Below, one piece after another: positions 37,649 to 46,679 of a stretch of DNA of 64,000 nucleotides. This DNA comes from an uncultured Shewanella sp. GTDB lineage: Bacteria > Pseudomonadota > Gammaproteobacteria > Enterobacterales > Shewanellaceae. Both the position numbers and the translations under genes were made by a program. Below the pieces are notes generated by a model that saw nothing but the letters and a program-made list of their open reading frames with translations, had not been told where the DNA came from and ran no database searches. How positions within the stretch are numbered: position 1 is the first letter of the stretch; each line of letters opens with the position of its first letter. The stretch spans positions 1 to 64,000 of the forward strand of contig NZ_CANMUW010000004.1 of the NCBI RefSeq assembly GCF_947501225.1, read 5' to 3'.

Positions 37649-37684
37649 TAAGGGATCACAGTGACATAAGGGATCACAATGAAA
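37649..37684 (+). repeat. tandem 18-bp duplication covering the wzi translation start
   Basis: TAAGGGATCACAGTGACA is followed directly by TAAGGGATCACAATGAAA (16 of 18 identical). The second copy provides the ribosome binding site and ATG of wzi. The first provides the same binding site before GTG-ACA-TAA, a two-codon reading frame. Confidence 0.7.
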
Positions 37685-39142
37685 TTTAAGATACTATCCG
37701 GATTATTTCTTTTGGGGTGCAGCTCGGCGCAGGCCGCATGGTGGATCGAACCCGATGATTTGGCGCTGCGCGCCGATATACAGCTGCTTTCAGATACAGG
37801 CGTGATAGTACAGCCTGTCACGACCTATCCGCTGATGTGGGCGGGTTTAAAAAAAGATATGGACAACGCCGATCTCTCCCAATTATCCAAGCTGCAGGCT
37901 GTGGCGTTTGAAAGAGTCATGAACGCCTACAAGAATGCTCATCGAAGCTTTGACAGCAACATAGAGGTCGCCGCAGCCACAGATACGACACGCTTTATCG
38001 GTTTTGGACAGGACTACCGCGACAAGGCTGAAACGACAGTGAATGCCGAAGTGACTAAAGAGTGGTTTAGTGGGCGAGTCTCGGCCAGTTACCACTACGA
38101 TCCTATCGATGGTAATAGCGCAAGATTGGATAACAGCTTTGCAGCAGTCATGCTGGGAAACTGGATTGTCAGCGCAGGCGCGCAACAAAAGTTCTGGGGA
38201 CCGGGCTGGGATACGGGGTTAATTCAGACCACCAACGCCCGTCCCATGCCGGGGGTCACTTTTAGCCGCAATAACAGTGAAGCGTTCGAGACACCTTGGC
38301 TCAGCTGGGCCGGTCCCTGGACCTTTACCACCAGCTTCAGTCAGATGGAGAGTGACCGCTATGTACCTGAGGCAAGACACTGGGGCGCACGCGGAACCCT
38401 GAGACCGATATCTAAACTCGAGATCGGTTTCTCATGGACCATGCAGTGGGGCGGCGAAGGTTACGGTAACAGCTTAAGTGACTGGTGGGACGGACTGTTT
38501 AATGGCGGCCAGGTTGAAGGCGAGCTTGAGAACGGTCAGGAAAATATGCTGGCGGGTTATGATTTCCGCTGGTCCGATACCGCTTTCGGGATCCCGTACG
38601 GGATCTACTTCGAGCGTATTCATGAAGACTATCACACCGAAAAACACAAACTCATTAACGCATCCAATATGGGCGGTATCGACTTCATGCTGAATGATAT
38701 TAATACCCGTGTGTTTATCGAATATGCCGATACCACAGCCTCATGTGGCGTCGATGACAAGATATACAACTGCATGTATGAGCATGGCTTCTACAAAGAT
38801 GGCTACCGTTACTATAGTAAGAGTCTGGGCAGCACCTACGACAATGACTCCCGCACACTGGTTATCGGCGGGATCACCCAACTGGGTGGCGGTCAGAACA
38901 TCACCAATAAACTGAGATGGCTAAAGCTCAATGTCGACAGTAGCGATGTAGCCTCTCCAGGCGGAAACCCGGTATCCCATGGCGAGTATGAGCAGATGTA
39001 TCAGTTTGACACCAGCTATCACCGCCCCTTCTATCGGGGTACCTTAAAGTTGGGTGGCACCCTGGGCTATAGCAAGTACATGACCTCAGGCGGCAACGAC
39101 TGGGACGGCACCATATATGCCGGTTGGGAAAGAAGTTTTTAA
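37679..39142 (+). CDS. wzi: capsule assembly protein Wzi-like outer-membrane barrel
   Basis: This 487-residue outer-membrane protein of the Wzi family anchors or assembles group 1-type capsular polysaccharide at the surface. It has a clear signal peptide ending at AQA-AWW, the Wzi start WWIEPDDLALRADIQLLSDTGV, an N-terminal helical part, and then a beta-barrel with many aromatic strands (WIVSAGAQQKFWGPGWDTGLI, WLSWAGPWTFTTSFSQMES) and the terminal strand TIYAGWERSF. It lies away from the main polysaccharide locus (46.7-62.7 kb) but on the same strand and may serve it. A rho-independent terminator follows. Confidence 0.88.
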   Translation: MKFKILSGLFLLGCSSAQAAWWIEPDDLALRADIQLLSDTGVIVQPVTTYPLMWAGLKKDMDNADLSQLSKLQAVAFERVMNAYKNAHRSFDSNIEVAAATDTTRFIGFGQDYRDKAETTVNAEVTKEWFSGRVSASYHYDPIDGNSARLDNSFAAVMLGNWIVSAGAQQKFWGPGWDTGLIQTTNARPMPGVTFSRNNSEAFETPWLSWAGPWTFTTSFSQMESDRYVPEARHWGARGTLRPISKLEIGFSWTMQWGGEGYGNSLSDWWDGLFNGGQVEGELENGQENMLAGYDFRWSDTAFGIPYGIYFERIHEDYHTEKHKLINASNMGGIDFMLNDINTRVFIEYADTTASCGVDDKIYNCMYEHGFYKDGYRYYSKSLGSTYDNDSRTLVIGGITQLGGGQNITNKLRWLKLNVDSSDVASPGGNPVSHGEYEQMYQFDTSYHRPFYRGTLKLGGTLGYSKYMTSGGNDWDGTIYAGWERSF

Positions 39143-39157
39143 TCTGAAGAAGAGCCT

Positions 39158-39262
39158 AACACCTGAGACGCTCACCAGGTGAGCTAATCGACGCCAGCTT
39201 TGCTGACTGTATAAGCCGAGACGACACTCACTACGCGAGTTAATTGACGCCTGCATCGCTGG
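39158..39262 (+). repeat. imperfect direct repeat of about 39 bp after wzi
   Basis: A segment starting GACGCTCACCAGGTGAG is followed about 55 bp later by GACACTCACTACGCGAG, with about 77% identity over 39 bp by hand alignment, both ending GACGCC..GCTG. The first contains the palindrome CTCACCAGGTGAG. It is of unknown significance. Confidence 0.4.
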
Positions 39263-39267
39263 TTAAA

Positions 39268-39300
39268 AAAAGAGACTGAGCACGAATGCCAGTCTCTTTT
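39268..39300. terminator. bidirectional rho-independent terminator between wzi and the PHP gene
   Basis: AAAAGAGACTG (39268-39278) and CAGTCTCTTTT (39290-39300) form an 11-bp stem. An A-run precedes it and CTTTT follows it, so it works in both directions between the convergent genes. Confidence 0.85.
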
Positions 39301-39376
39301 CTTTTCCTGATAGAGCGCAGCTCATCGAATAGTCATTGCCGTCCGCGAAGCGATAGGCCAAAGGCCGTCTTCTTAA

Positions 39377-40117
39377 CTATAACTCGGCAAAATCATCCAA
39401 CGTCGTGTGTCCTCTTTTAGAGAGAAACTCGAGCAGCGCCTCTGGAGTTCGATTCAGCAGTCGCTCCTTGGGAAACTTTGCAGCCTCGATGATAGCAAGG
39501 GCCTGGGGGAACTCGCCTAAGCTGAATGCGACGTGGGAGTCCGAGCCCATCACCAATAAGCCCCCCGCATCACGAACCGCTTTTGCGATAGCGATACAAT
39601 TTGCCTCACTGCCTTTTCGGGACATCTCAAACGAGGAGTTATTGATCTCCAATGCAACATCACATCGTGCAGCAGCCTCCGCCACAGCCGTAATATCGAT
39701 AGGGTATGCCGGATTCCCCGGATGAGTAATGATATCGACATTGCCACTTTCTATGGTATTGATCAGCGCCTTGGTGTGGGTCTGTTTATCCGAGGGAGGA
39801 AAAACGGGTTCATGAAACCCGGCCAGCACAATATCAAGCTCTTTGAGGTAGTCACCAAAATAATCGATCTCTCCCGCATCATTTTTTATATTGGCTTCGA
39901 TACCTCTTAAAATACCCACACCATCGACTATCCTGGGTAACACTCTTAAATTAACAAAATGCCAGAAATGGGGAGCATCAGCCATATCCGGGCCATGATC
40001 CGTTATCGCAAATAACTTAAGCCCCCTCTCTTTAGCCACAGCAATGTAATCATGAACCGTACTATAGGCATGGGTGGAGGCTATGGTGTGGGCGTGAGTG
40101 TCAACAGGATACTTCAT
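39377..40117 (-). CDS. PHP-domain phosphatase (YcdX-like)
   Basis: This 246-residue metallohydrolase of the PHP superfamily resembles Escherichia coli YcdX, a trinuclear-zinc phosphatase. Metal ligands are visible in the N-terminal [14 protein letters not shown], in [10 protein letters not shown], in the GIEANIKN glutamate, [19 protein letters not shown] and [11 protein letters not shown]. Length is normal for YcdX (about 245). It is convergent with wzi and shares its terminator. The natural substrate is not known. Confidence 0.92.
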   Translation of the reverse strand: MKYPVDTHAHTIASTHAYSTVHDYIAVAKERGLKLFAITDHGPDMADAPHFWHFVNLRVLPRIVDGVGILRGIEANIKNDAGEIDYFGDYLKELDIVLAGFHEPVFPPSDKQTHTKALINTIESGNVDIITHPGNPAYPIDITAVAEAAARCDVALEINNSSFEMSRKGSEANCIAIAKAVRDAGGLLVMGSDSHVAFSLGEFPQALAIIEAAKFPKERLLNRTPEALLEFLSKRGHTTLDDFAEL

Positions 40118-40285
40118 AATGACTCTTCTTTATGTTGGCAGAGAAAATATCAGTATTCGGAAGTCTACGCCTTATCAGCCGCTTATCCTAGAGCTTAGAT
40201 AACTAAAAAGGCGTATACATCGGCGCTATCTCTTTCAGAAACGTCATTAAATCAGACATATGAGCCATTGTTCTGGGGCTGAATA

Positions 40286-41788
40286 TTAACTCTCAGCAGC
40301 CTCATGTAGCTCATCCCAACTCTGGCGCTTACGATAGATCGTCGAAGCACTGATATCTAACAACGCAGCGGCTTTTGGAACATTGCCATCACAACGGGCT
40401 ATCGCAGCCTCGATCGTCTGCTTCTCAGACAGCCACAGAGGAATGATCGGTTCAGGTTTATCTGAACCGGGAGCAGGTGATTGCGCCTCCGGCTCACTCA
40501 CCGACTCGACATCACGGGGCGTGATAGACTCATCGGCCCCCCCCTTGGAAACCGCAGGGACATTAGCGCTTGTCATGGCGACAACTGACTGGGTTTGAGT
40601 ATCGGGCAGTGACTGCAGCAGTGGGGGTAACATCGACTCATCGACTATATCGGAGGCATTTAACACAACCACTTGTCGTATCACATTTTGCAGCTGGCGC
40701 ACATTGCCGGGCCAGGAGTAACTTTGAAGCAGCTTTTTAGCTCCGACAGAGAAGCTTTTAAACTCCTTCCCCTCCTCAAGGTTGTACTCTTTCAGTAATT
40801 TATCGGCCAGTAACAACACATCTTTGCCCCTCATTCTCAGGGGAGGGAGCTCAACAGGGATCACATGAAGCCGATAGAAAAGATCTTCCCTGAATCTGCC
40901 CTGCTTGACCTCCTCCCAGGGAACTCTGTTGGTCGCGCTCACAAAGCGGACATCGACCCTCTCCTCCTTCGTTCCTCCCACCTTCTGAAAAACGCCTGTC
41001 TGGATAAACCTCAATAACTTGCTCTGAAGCTCAAGATCCATCTCACAAATTTCATCGAGGAAAAGTGTTCCCCGATCCGCACGACTCGCGGCTCCCTCTC
41101 TGTTCGCCACGGCACCGGTGAATGCACCTTTTGTATGCCCGAATATCTCACTCTCGATAAGGTCTTTAGGGATTGAGGCACAATTTAAAGCCACAAAGGG
41201 TTTATCACTACGGTTACCCGCATGGTGTATCGCCTGGGCACAAACCTCTTTACCTGTGCCACTCTCTCCGACGATAAAAACTGAGGCTTTACTGTTAGCC
41301 ACACAATCTATGGTCTTATATACCGTCTGCATGGCAAGGGACTCTCCCACAAAGCCCATGTAGTTCTCTTTTGGTAGGCTTTTCTCATAACTTTCGACTA
41401 AGTTAACAAGTTGGCGCTGTTTTAAGGCGTTTCTCACTGTGATCGAAAGCCGCTTAGCATCGAAAGGCTTAACCAGAAAATCAAATGCCCCGCTCTTCAT
41501 CGATTCTACCGCCAGGTCTATCGTTCCATGGGCGGTTATCATGATAACTGTGATGCCGGGATAGCTGGACTGGACTTTTTGCAGTATCTCCATTCCCGAC
41601 ATATCGGGTAACTTGATATCTAATACCAATAGATCCGGTTGCCATTGAGCTAACTCGGTTAAGGCATCCTCTCCGTGATTGACATGAGTAACCTTTGCAC
41701 CTTCGGAGCGTAAGTATTCGGTATAAAGCGCGCCCAGCGACATGCTGTCCTCAACAAGTAACGCTGTAAAAGATTGATTAACTTCCAT
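40286..41788 (-). CDS. LuxO/SypG-type sigma-54-dependent response regulator
   Basis: This 500-residue NtrC-family activator has a receiver domain with the phospho-aspartate in VLDIKLPDMSG (about residue 60), an AAA+ domain with Walker A GESGTGKE, GAFTGA and FLDEICEM, and a proline-rich linker. The C-terminal Fis-type helix-turn-helix reads GNVPKAAALLDISASTIYRK. That end closely matches the LuxO/SypG branch, whose LuxO members bind TTGCA-N3-TGCAA boxes; such boxes precede four units of the adjacent polysaccharide locus. The ATG at 41788 has AGG at a good distance; starts 9 and 12 bases upstream are possible. It follows the hybrid kinase by 70 bp and is presumably its target. It could be called luxO or sypG; the context favours a SypG-like role. 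Confidence 0.88.
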   Translation of the reverse strand: MEVNQSFTALLVEDSMSLGALYTEYLRSEGAKVTHVNHGEDALTELAQWQPDLLVLDIKLPDMSGMEILQKVQSSYPGITVIMITAHGTIDLAVESMKSGAFDFLVKPFDAKRLSITVRNALKQRQLVNLVESYEKSLPKENYMGFVGESLAMQTVYKTIDCVANSKASVFIVGESGTGKEVCAQAIHHAGNRSDKPFVALNCASIPKDLIESEIFGHTKGAFTGAVANREGAASRADRGTLFLDEICEMDLELQSKLLRFIQTGVFQKVGGTKEERVDVRFVSATNRVPWEEVKQGRFREDLFYRLHVIPVELPPLRMRGKDVLLLADKLLKEYNLEEGKEFKSFSVGAKKLLQSYSWPGNVRQLQNVIRQVVVLNASDIVDESMLPPLLQSLPDTQTQSVVAMTSANVPAVSKGGADESITPRDVESVSEPEAQSPAPGSDKPEPIIPLWLSEKQTIEAAIARCDGNVPKAAALLDISASTIYRKRQSWDELHEAAES

Positions 41789-41858
41789 ATTTAACATCAC
41801 CTATAATAAAAAACCGAACAACTTAATGACCGGAGAAACCTTTACATCGAATTCCCTG

Positions 41859-44800
41859 TCAGGCCGCAAAGCGTGCTTTAAAGGCCTTTATCGTCTCTTG
41901 TCCCACCAGCTGAACTTCGCTCATATATGACTCGACTTCCTCTTTATCTTGCTCTCTGGCGCTCCTCTCAAGACTTTTGGCCACCTCATACAGGGCCTGG
42001 GCACCAAAGCTACCTGAACTGCTTTTTAGCGTGTGTGCCTGATTATCAATTTCAGTAAAATCCATCGGATGCATCAAAGAGTTAAGTGTTTCCAACCTTT
42101 CATTGGTCTCCTGAAGGTATACAGTAAACATCCCCTTCATAGACTCAACACCTAAAGCCTCGGTAAGCTCGGCAAGTACTGATTCATCAAACAGTGTCTG
42201 TAGAGCTAGCTCGTCGCCATCGGTAACATTATCCCGTGTTTCACTGTCCGTTTTAATGACCATTAGCCCCCCACTCGACGTATCATTATCCAAGTGTAAT
42301 TGGCCCCCCTCATCTTCACAACTTTCCGGGGTAAGTTTCGCCCTGCCTTCTATAGCAGTACTTTCGAGTCCGGTAACTTCCGGTAACCATTTATTAATTA
42401 TTCTCACTAAATCAAGCTTATTTACAGGTTTAGGAACAAAATCTTTCATCCCGGCCGACAGGCAGTTTTCAATATCCTCCGGCTGTACATTAGCTGTCAT
42501 GGCCAGAATAATGGTACCGGGTTGATGCAATAGAATATTTTTAGTCGCTTCAACACCATCCATCTCCGGCATTCGCATATCCATCAAAATCAAACCATAG
42601 TTCTTTTGAGCCGCCATATTAACGGCCTCGCTACCATTATTGGCATACTCCACTTCGAAACCGGATTTGGTCAACATTGCACCGGCAACAACTTGATTCG
42701 AAGGACTATCCTCGGCCAAAAGCAGTAGCTTATTCTTAGTCGTGAGATCCGGAAGCATAGCTTCACTTTCGCCCTTGTGTTGGTTATTAACATCATCACC
42801 ACTCAATAACCCCAGCATCATCTCACGACTCAAGGGTTTGTTTATCATCTGATCCAGGCCAATATCTGACACCACACCCGACATTTCAGGCCTTAATTCA
42901 GACATGAGTATCGCAATTGCCCCCCCTTCAAACAGAAAATCCCGCTTAAGGAGGTTGGTTAACTTCAAACTTAACTCAGACAAACCGGTATCATCGATCA
43001 AGATAAGGTTAAAGCGCCCCTTCACCTCTGCGGCACTGAGGATATCGCTAACCCGGCTGACATTAACGCTAGTCACCCCATACTGGCTATATTGCTTGCT
43101 TACCAGGTGGGCGACGGTTTTATCTGGATGGACCAGTAACACTCTGGCATGAGCAGGCAGATGAACAAGTGGATTTAATTGCCGCTCCTCAAGTTTTAAC
43201 AAAACATCAAATCTGAAGCAGCTTCCGTGTCCAAGACGACTACTTAACTCAATCCGCCCTCCCATCATCTCGATAAGCTCGGCGCAGATAGCTAAGCCCA
43301 GTCCGGTTCCCTTGTAATTAGTGTTATGTTGGTCATGAACCTGGCTAAACTCCTTAAACAGTTTCTTTTGAGCCGCCATGCTCACACCAATACCTTCATC
43401 GGTGACGGCACAATAAAGCTGCACCTCTTCGTGATGACTATCAGGGATCCACATCTCTACCGAAACGCAGCCAGCAGTCGAAAACTTTATGGCGTTATCG
43501 ACAAGATTATGAATAACCTGACGTAAACGTTGTGCATCACCTTTTACAAACTCAGGCACATTGCGATTGATAAAACATGCGAGATTGACCCCCTTTTCGT
43601 GAGCCTTAGGGGCCAATATCCGCATTACCTGAGCCACAAGCTTCGCCGGTGAAAAGCTAACACTCTCCAATCTCATCTGCCCGGCCTCAATCTTTGAAAA
43701 ATCTAAAATATCATTAATGGTGCTGAGCAGTGCGGTACCGGCTTCTTTTGCCGTATGAGCATAGATGCGCTGTTCCTTATTCAGCTGTGAATCGAGCATC
43801 AGTTCGACACTTCCTAAAACCGCATTAAGGGGAGAACGGATCTCATGACTCATAGTTGCCAGAAACCTTGACTTAGCCTTACTGCCCGACTCGGCTTGAT
43901 CTTTTGCCTGTTTTAACTGAGTCTCATACTCGATTCTCTTCGAAATATCATGCAGAAAAGCGGTCAGTAAGATCTCATCCCCCAACTGCACGGGGATCAT
44001 CTTCATCTCAACAGGAAATGCGCTGCCATCGCGCTTGACAGACATCACCTCGATGCTTTTCTTTATGGCAGGCCCCTCGCCGGTTTGCCTGAAAAGCTGC
44101 AGCCCCTGTTTAAAACTTTTTCTCTCAATATCGGTAAAAATAAGATCTTCGAGGAGTTCACCTAAGGCCTGCTCACGTCTGTGACCGAATAACTTACAGG
44201 CTGCATCATTAAACTCCTGCACTCTTCCGGTGATATCTATGGTGATCAGGGCGTCCTGACTGGCTTCAAGGGTCGCCAACAAGATGGTCTCGGTACGCAG
44301 CGCTGCCACCTCTTTACGCTTAATATCACTTAAGTCTTTCACCAGTCCCAATAACATAGTTTCATTTTCGATAGTCATCCTGGAGACCGACAGCTCAATC
44401 GGAAACAACTTACCGCTCCTGTTTTGCGCCATGAGCTCTCTTCCGTTACGGGCGTCGCGGCCTGAGCGAATAAACCTTTCCAGAAAACTACCATGCATAT
44501 GCCGTTCATGTGCCGGCATAAAAATGGAGACATTCTCCCCTATCAACTCATCGAGTTTGTAACCAAACAGACGGCAGACCGCGCTGTTAACCTGAGTGAT
44601 AACTCCGGCAGTATCGACGATGATAAAGCCATCTACCGCAGTTTCTAAAATCGTACTCAGACGGGTGTTGGCACTTTCAAGCTCGCTCCTGTTGCTCTCG
44701 ACCTTCTCAATCATCCGGTTAAAAGCAAGGGTTGTTTGACCTATCTCATCCGTTGCGGTCACGGGGATCTGTATCCCCGTCTCTCCCCTTAAAATACGTT

Positions 44801-45368
44801 TAGAAGCCGTTTTAAGTTCACTCAGATTGCGGGTCAGGTAGTGCCCCAACAGCCACGAAAAAAGTGCAACCAGCAGCATCTCTAAACCGGCAATAGAGAA
44901 AAAGCGGGTTGTCGCGCTCATCAGGAACTGATCAAACTCATTCACACCGACACCAATTTCAACCCGCCCGAATATATACCCGGACTCCATAATATCGGCT
45001 TCGACATCCAATACCCCATCATCGACGCTGGATATCCCCAGATCACGACCGGCTTCAGCCTTCATAGGTTCGCCGGATTGCACTTCTCCAAGCCGGACCA
45101 GGAGTGAGTTTTTATCATAGACGTTGACATACAATACTTGCGTATTTGCCAACAACTCATTGGCTAACACCTGCAGGGTAGAGACATCGGTGCTGATCAC
45201 CGCATCTTTTGCTGCTGCGGCAAAGAGCGTCACGATTGAATCGGCGCGTTTCTCAATTTCAGCCTCATTTGAGCTTCTCAGGTAATCCACACTGGTATAT
45301 ACCAACAGCAGCAGTAAAACCCCCTCAATGAGTGCAATGCCGAGTACCGTTTTTAATCTGAAAGACAC
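41859..45368 (-). CDS. hybrid histidine kinase with HAMP, two PAS, receivers and Hpt
   Basis: This 1169-residue inner-membrane sensor phosphorelay protein has two helices (about residues 8-28 and 155-175) that flank a periplasmic domain. HAMP follows, then two PAS domains (NSAVCRLFGYKLDELIGE and NDAACKLFGHRREQALGE) and the kinase with histidine in ATMSHEIRSPLNAVL (about 515) and ATP motif GTGLGLAICAEL. A first receiver-like domain lacks the usual acidic pair, and a full receiver has LLLAEDSPSNQ and LILMDMRMPEMDG. A C-terminal Hpt has its histidine in QAHTLKSSSGSFGA. Phosphate would flow H-D-H and then to the sigma-54 regulator encoded next. It overlaps the binding-protein gene upstream by one base, so that protein is the probable sensory partner. 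Confidence 0.92.
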   Translation of the reverse strand: MSFRLKTVLGIALIEGVLLLLLVYTSVDYLRSSNEAEIEKRADSIVTLFAAAAKDAVISTDVSTLQVLANELLANTQVLYVNVYDKNSLLVRLGEVQSGEPMKAEAGRDLGISSVDDGVLDVEADIMESGYIFGRVEIGVGVNEFDQFLMSATTRFFSIAGLEMLLVALFSWLLGHYLTRNLSELKTASKRILRGETGIQIPVTATDEIGQTTLAFNRMIEKVESNRSELESANTRLSTILETAVDGFIIVDTAGVITQVNSAVCRLFGYKLDELIGENVSIFMPAHERHMHGSFLERFIRSGRDARNGRELMAQNRSGKLFPIELSVSRMTIENETMLLGLVKDLSDIKRKEVAALRTETILLATLEASQDALITIDITGRVQEFNDAACKLFGHRREQALGELLEDLIFTDIERKSFKQGLQLFRQTGEGPAIKKSIEVMSVKRDGSAFPVEMKMIPVQLGDEILLTAFLHDISKRIEYETQLKQAKDQAESGSKAKSRFLATMSHEIRSPLNAVLGSVELMLDSQLNKEQRIYAHTAKEAGTALLSTINDILDFSKIEAGQMRLESVSFSPAKLVAQVMRILAPKAHEKGVNLACFINRNVPEFVKGDAQRLRQVIHNLVDNAIKFSTAGCVSVEMWIPDSHHEEVQLYCAVTDEGIGVSMAAQKKLFKEFSQVHDQHNTNYKGTGLGLAICAELIEMMGGRIELSSRLGHGSCFRFDVLLKLEERQLNPLVHLPAHARVLLVHPDKTVAHLVSKQYSQYGVTSVNVSRVSDILSAAEVKGRFNLILIDDTGLSELSLKLTNLLKRDFLFEGGAIAILMSELRPEMSGVVSDIGLDQMINKPLSREMMLGLLSGDDVNNQHKGESEAMLPDLTTKNKLLLLAEDSPSNQVVAGAMLTKSGFEVEYANNGSEAVNMAAQKNYGLILMDMRMPEMDGVEATKNILLHQPGTIILAMTANVQPEDIENCLSAGMKDFVPKPVNKLDLVRIINKWLPEVTGLESTAIEGRAKLTPESCEDEGGQLHLDNDTSSGGLMVIKTDSETRDNVTDGDELALQTLFDESVLAELTEALGVESMKGMFTVYLQETNERLETLNSLMHPMDFTEIDNQAHTLKSSSGSFGAQALYEVAKSLERSAREQDKEEVESYMSEVQLVGQETIKAFKARFAA

Positions 45369-46285
45369 TAGTTTTCTCCTTTGGCTGAGGAGTTATCCGC
45401 TTCATTTTGAGCTGCCAGTGGCTTTTTAAATCCACCTAAACCCAGCGCTCTTACATCGTCCCAATCGCTGTTTTTGGCGGCCTCAAAACTATTAAGCCCT
45501 AAGGTATTTAGCACTTCTCTCCCCTGAGGAGATGATGATAATTCGACAAAACCTTGCCTCAACTCATCGACTATCTCAGCCGGAACCCTGGGATGAACGG
45601 CGATGGCATGGGGGGTATAACCAGGAGTCACCCACAACACCCGTAGCTGGCTTGTCGTGGCCATGTCCATTGTCTTGAAGGTTCTTTTAACCCCCCCTCC
45701 GGCGTCGGCCAATCCCTGCGCCACCGCCAGATAAACAGAATCATGTGAACCGACATATCTGTTCTCGTTCTCTAAGCCTCTCAGTTTCAGGTTTGCTCTG
45801 GGAAGTACGCTGGCCGCAAATGCGGCAGGCGCAGGAAACGCAACTATTTTTCCCGACAATTCATCCAATGATTGGATAGGTGAGTCATGCCTGACAACGA
45901 CAATGCCCTTTATCTTCTTATCCTTCTGCTTGACTAAGGCCCGATACCCCGGATTTTTGCTAAATACAGTGTAGTGATATGGGTTCATATAGGCGACATC
46001 ATACTCCCCGGAGGCGAGCCTCCTCTCGAAGGTAGGAATATCCGGCGCCGTTGCAAAACGCACTTGAATATTTGTATTTTGCGATAACTCAGAGAGTACC
46101 GGAGACCATAACCGGGCAAGTGTACTGGCAGCCTGCTGAGGAACCACGCCAAAGGTTATCGTCCGTGAAGCATCTAACTTATTGGTATAAATTGATTTAT
46201 CATTGCCCGCCCCATAAACACTCAGACTAATACTTAACACTGAGGATAGAAGCAGGAGATGTAATTTCGACCAAGACATTTTCAT
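45368..46285 (-). CDS. PhnD-like periplasmic binding protein, probable kinase partner
   Basis: This 305-residue protein of the phosphate/phosphite/phosphonate substrate-binding (PhnD) family has a signal peptide ending near SVYGAGN. It shows ITFGVVPQQAASTLARLWSPVLSEL, the FERRLASGEYDVAYMNPYHYTVF ligand loop and DELSGKIVAFPAPAAFAASVLPR. No ABC permease or ATPase gene is nearby. Its stop overlaps the start of the hybrid kinase gene by one base, so it most likely acts as a periplasmic sensor subunit, as in other kinase and binding-protein pairs. The ligand is unknown. It is the first gene of the binding protein-kinase-regulator operon and is divergent from the polysaccharide genes. Confidence 0.88.
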   Translation of the reverse strand: MKMSWSKLHLLLLSSVLSISLSVYGAGNDKSIYTNKLDASRTITFGVVPQQAASTLARLWSPVLSELSQNTNIQVRFATAPDIPTFERRLASGEYDVAYMNPYHYTVFSKNPGYRALVKQKDKKIKGIVVVRHDSPIQSLDELSGKIVAFPAPAAFAASVLPRANLKLRGLENENRYVGSHDSVYLAVAQGLADAGGGVKRTFKTMDMATTSQLRVLWVTPGYTPHAIAVHPRVPAEIVDELRQGFVELSSSPQGREVLNTLGLNSFEAAKNSDWDDVRALGLGGFKKPLAAQNEADNSSAKGEN

Positions 46286-46525
46286 TTTGCATATCCTTAG
46301 CTGTCTGTATCCCTATACTCAGGCAAAGCTTATGCCAGAACAGCACTAAGCCTTAAACATCGACATGAACGCCTCTCATTAAGGGATCGCTCACCGGAAA
46401 AGCTGAACCCGGTTATAAGAGTACAAAGAGTGCAAGCGCTCGATATGAAACAGCAGGCTTATCTAAAAAGATAAGCTAAATCCAGAAGTTAATAGCTAAG
46501 CTTTTACCTAATATGAATGAGGTGT

Positions 46526-46538
46526 TTGCATTTTGCAA
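46526..46538. promoter_or_regulatory. LuxO-type activator box P1
   Basis: TTGCATTTTGCAA is a perfect match to the LuxO-binding consensus TTGCA-W3-TGCAA. Its centre is 105 bp before the -24 GG of the promoter at 46636-46651, a usual distance for an enhancer of sigma-54 transcription. Confidence 0.7.
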
Positions 46539-46635
46539 TAAAGCCTCAGCTTTCACCTCTTCGCTATGTGCCGGAATGATAACTGCTAGAATTTTTTACC
46601 GTAAATACAAAGCAGTAAATAATTCCCTTCTCAGA

Positions 46636-46651
46636 AGGCATGCACCTTGCT
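46636..46651 (+). promoter_or_regulatory. sigma-54 promoter P1, before the receiver-PP2C gene
   Basis: AGGCATGCACCTTGCT has GG at 46637-46638 and GC at 46649-46650 ten bases apart, with GGCA and TTGCT matching the -24 and -12 consensus exactly. Transcription would start near 46662, just before the first gene. Confidence 0.7.
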
Positions 46652-46679
46652 TATCTCATCTGGTATCAAAACTTGATGA

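Larger units (their letters stand above)
46286..46679. other. divergent control region between the phosphorelay operon and the polysaccharide locus
   Basis: This 394-bp gap has no gene. Besides the LuxO-type box at 46526-46538 and the sigma-54 promoter at 46636-46651, it holds a second GG-N10-GC match (46573-46586, CCGGAATGATAACTGCT) and small dyads such as GGCTTATCTaaaaAGATAAGCT. Promoters for the minus-strand operon must also lie here. Confidence 0.6.

Noticed and set aside
40286..41788. True quorum-sensing LuxO
   Set aside because: No luxU, luxQ or qrr RNA gene is visible nearby, and the linked hybrid kinase already has its own Hpt; a SypG-like role in polysaccharide control fits the context better.
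46572..46587. Second sigma-54 promoter before the receiver-PP2C gene (CCGGAATGATAACTGCT)
   Set aside because: It keeps GG-N10-GC but matches consensus worse than 46636-46651 and lies only about 40 bp from the box; kept as an alternative only.
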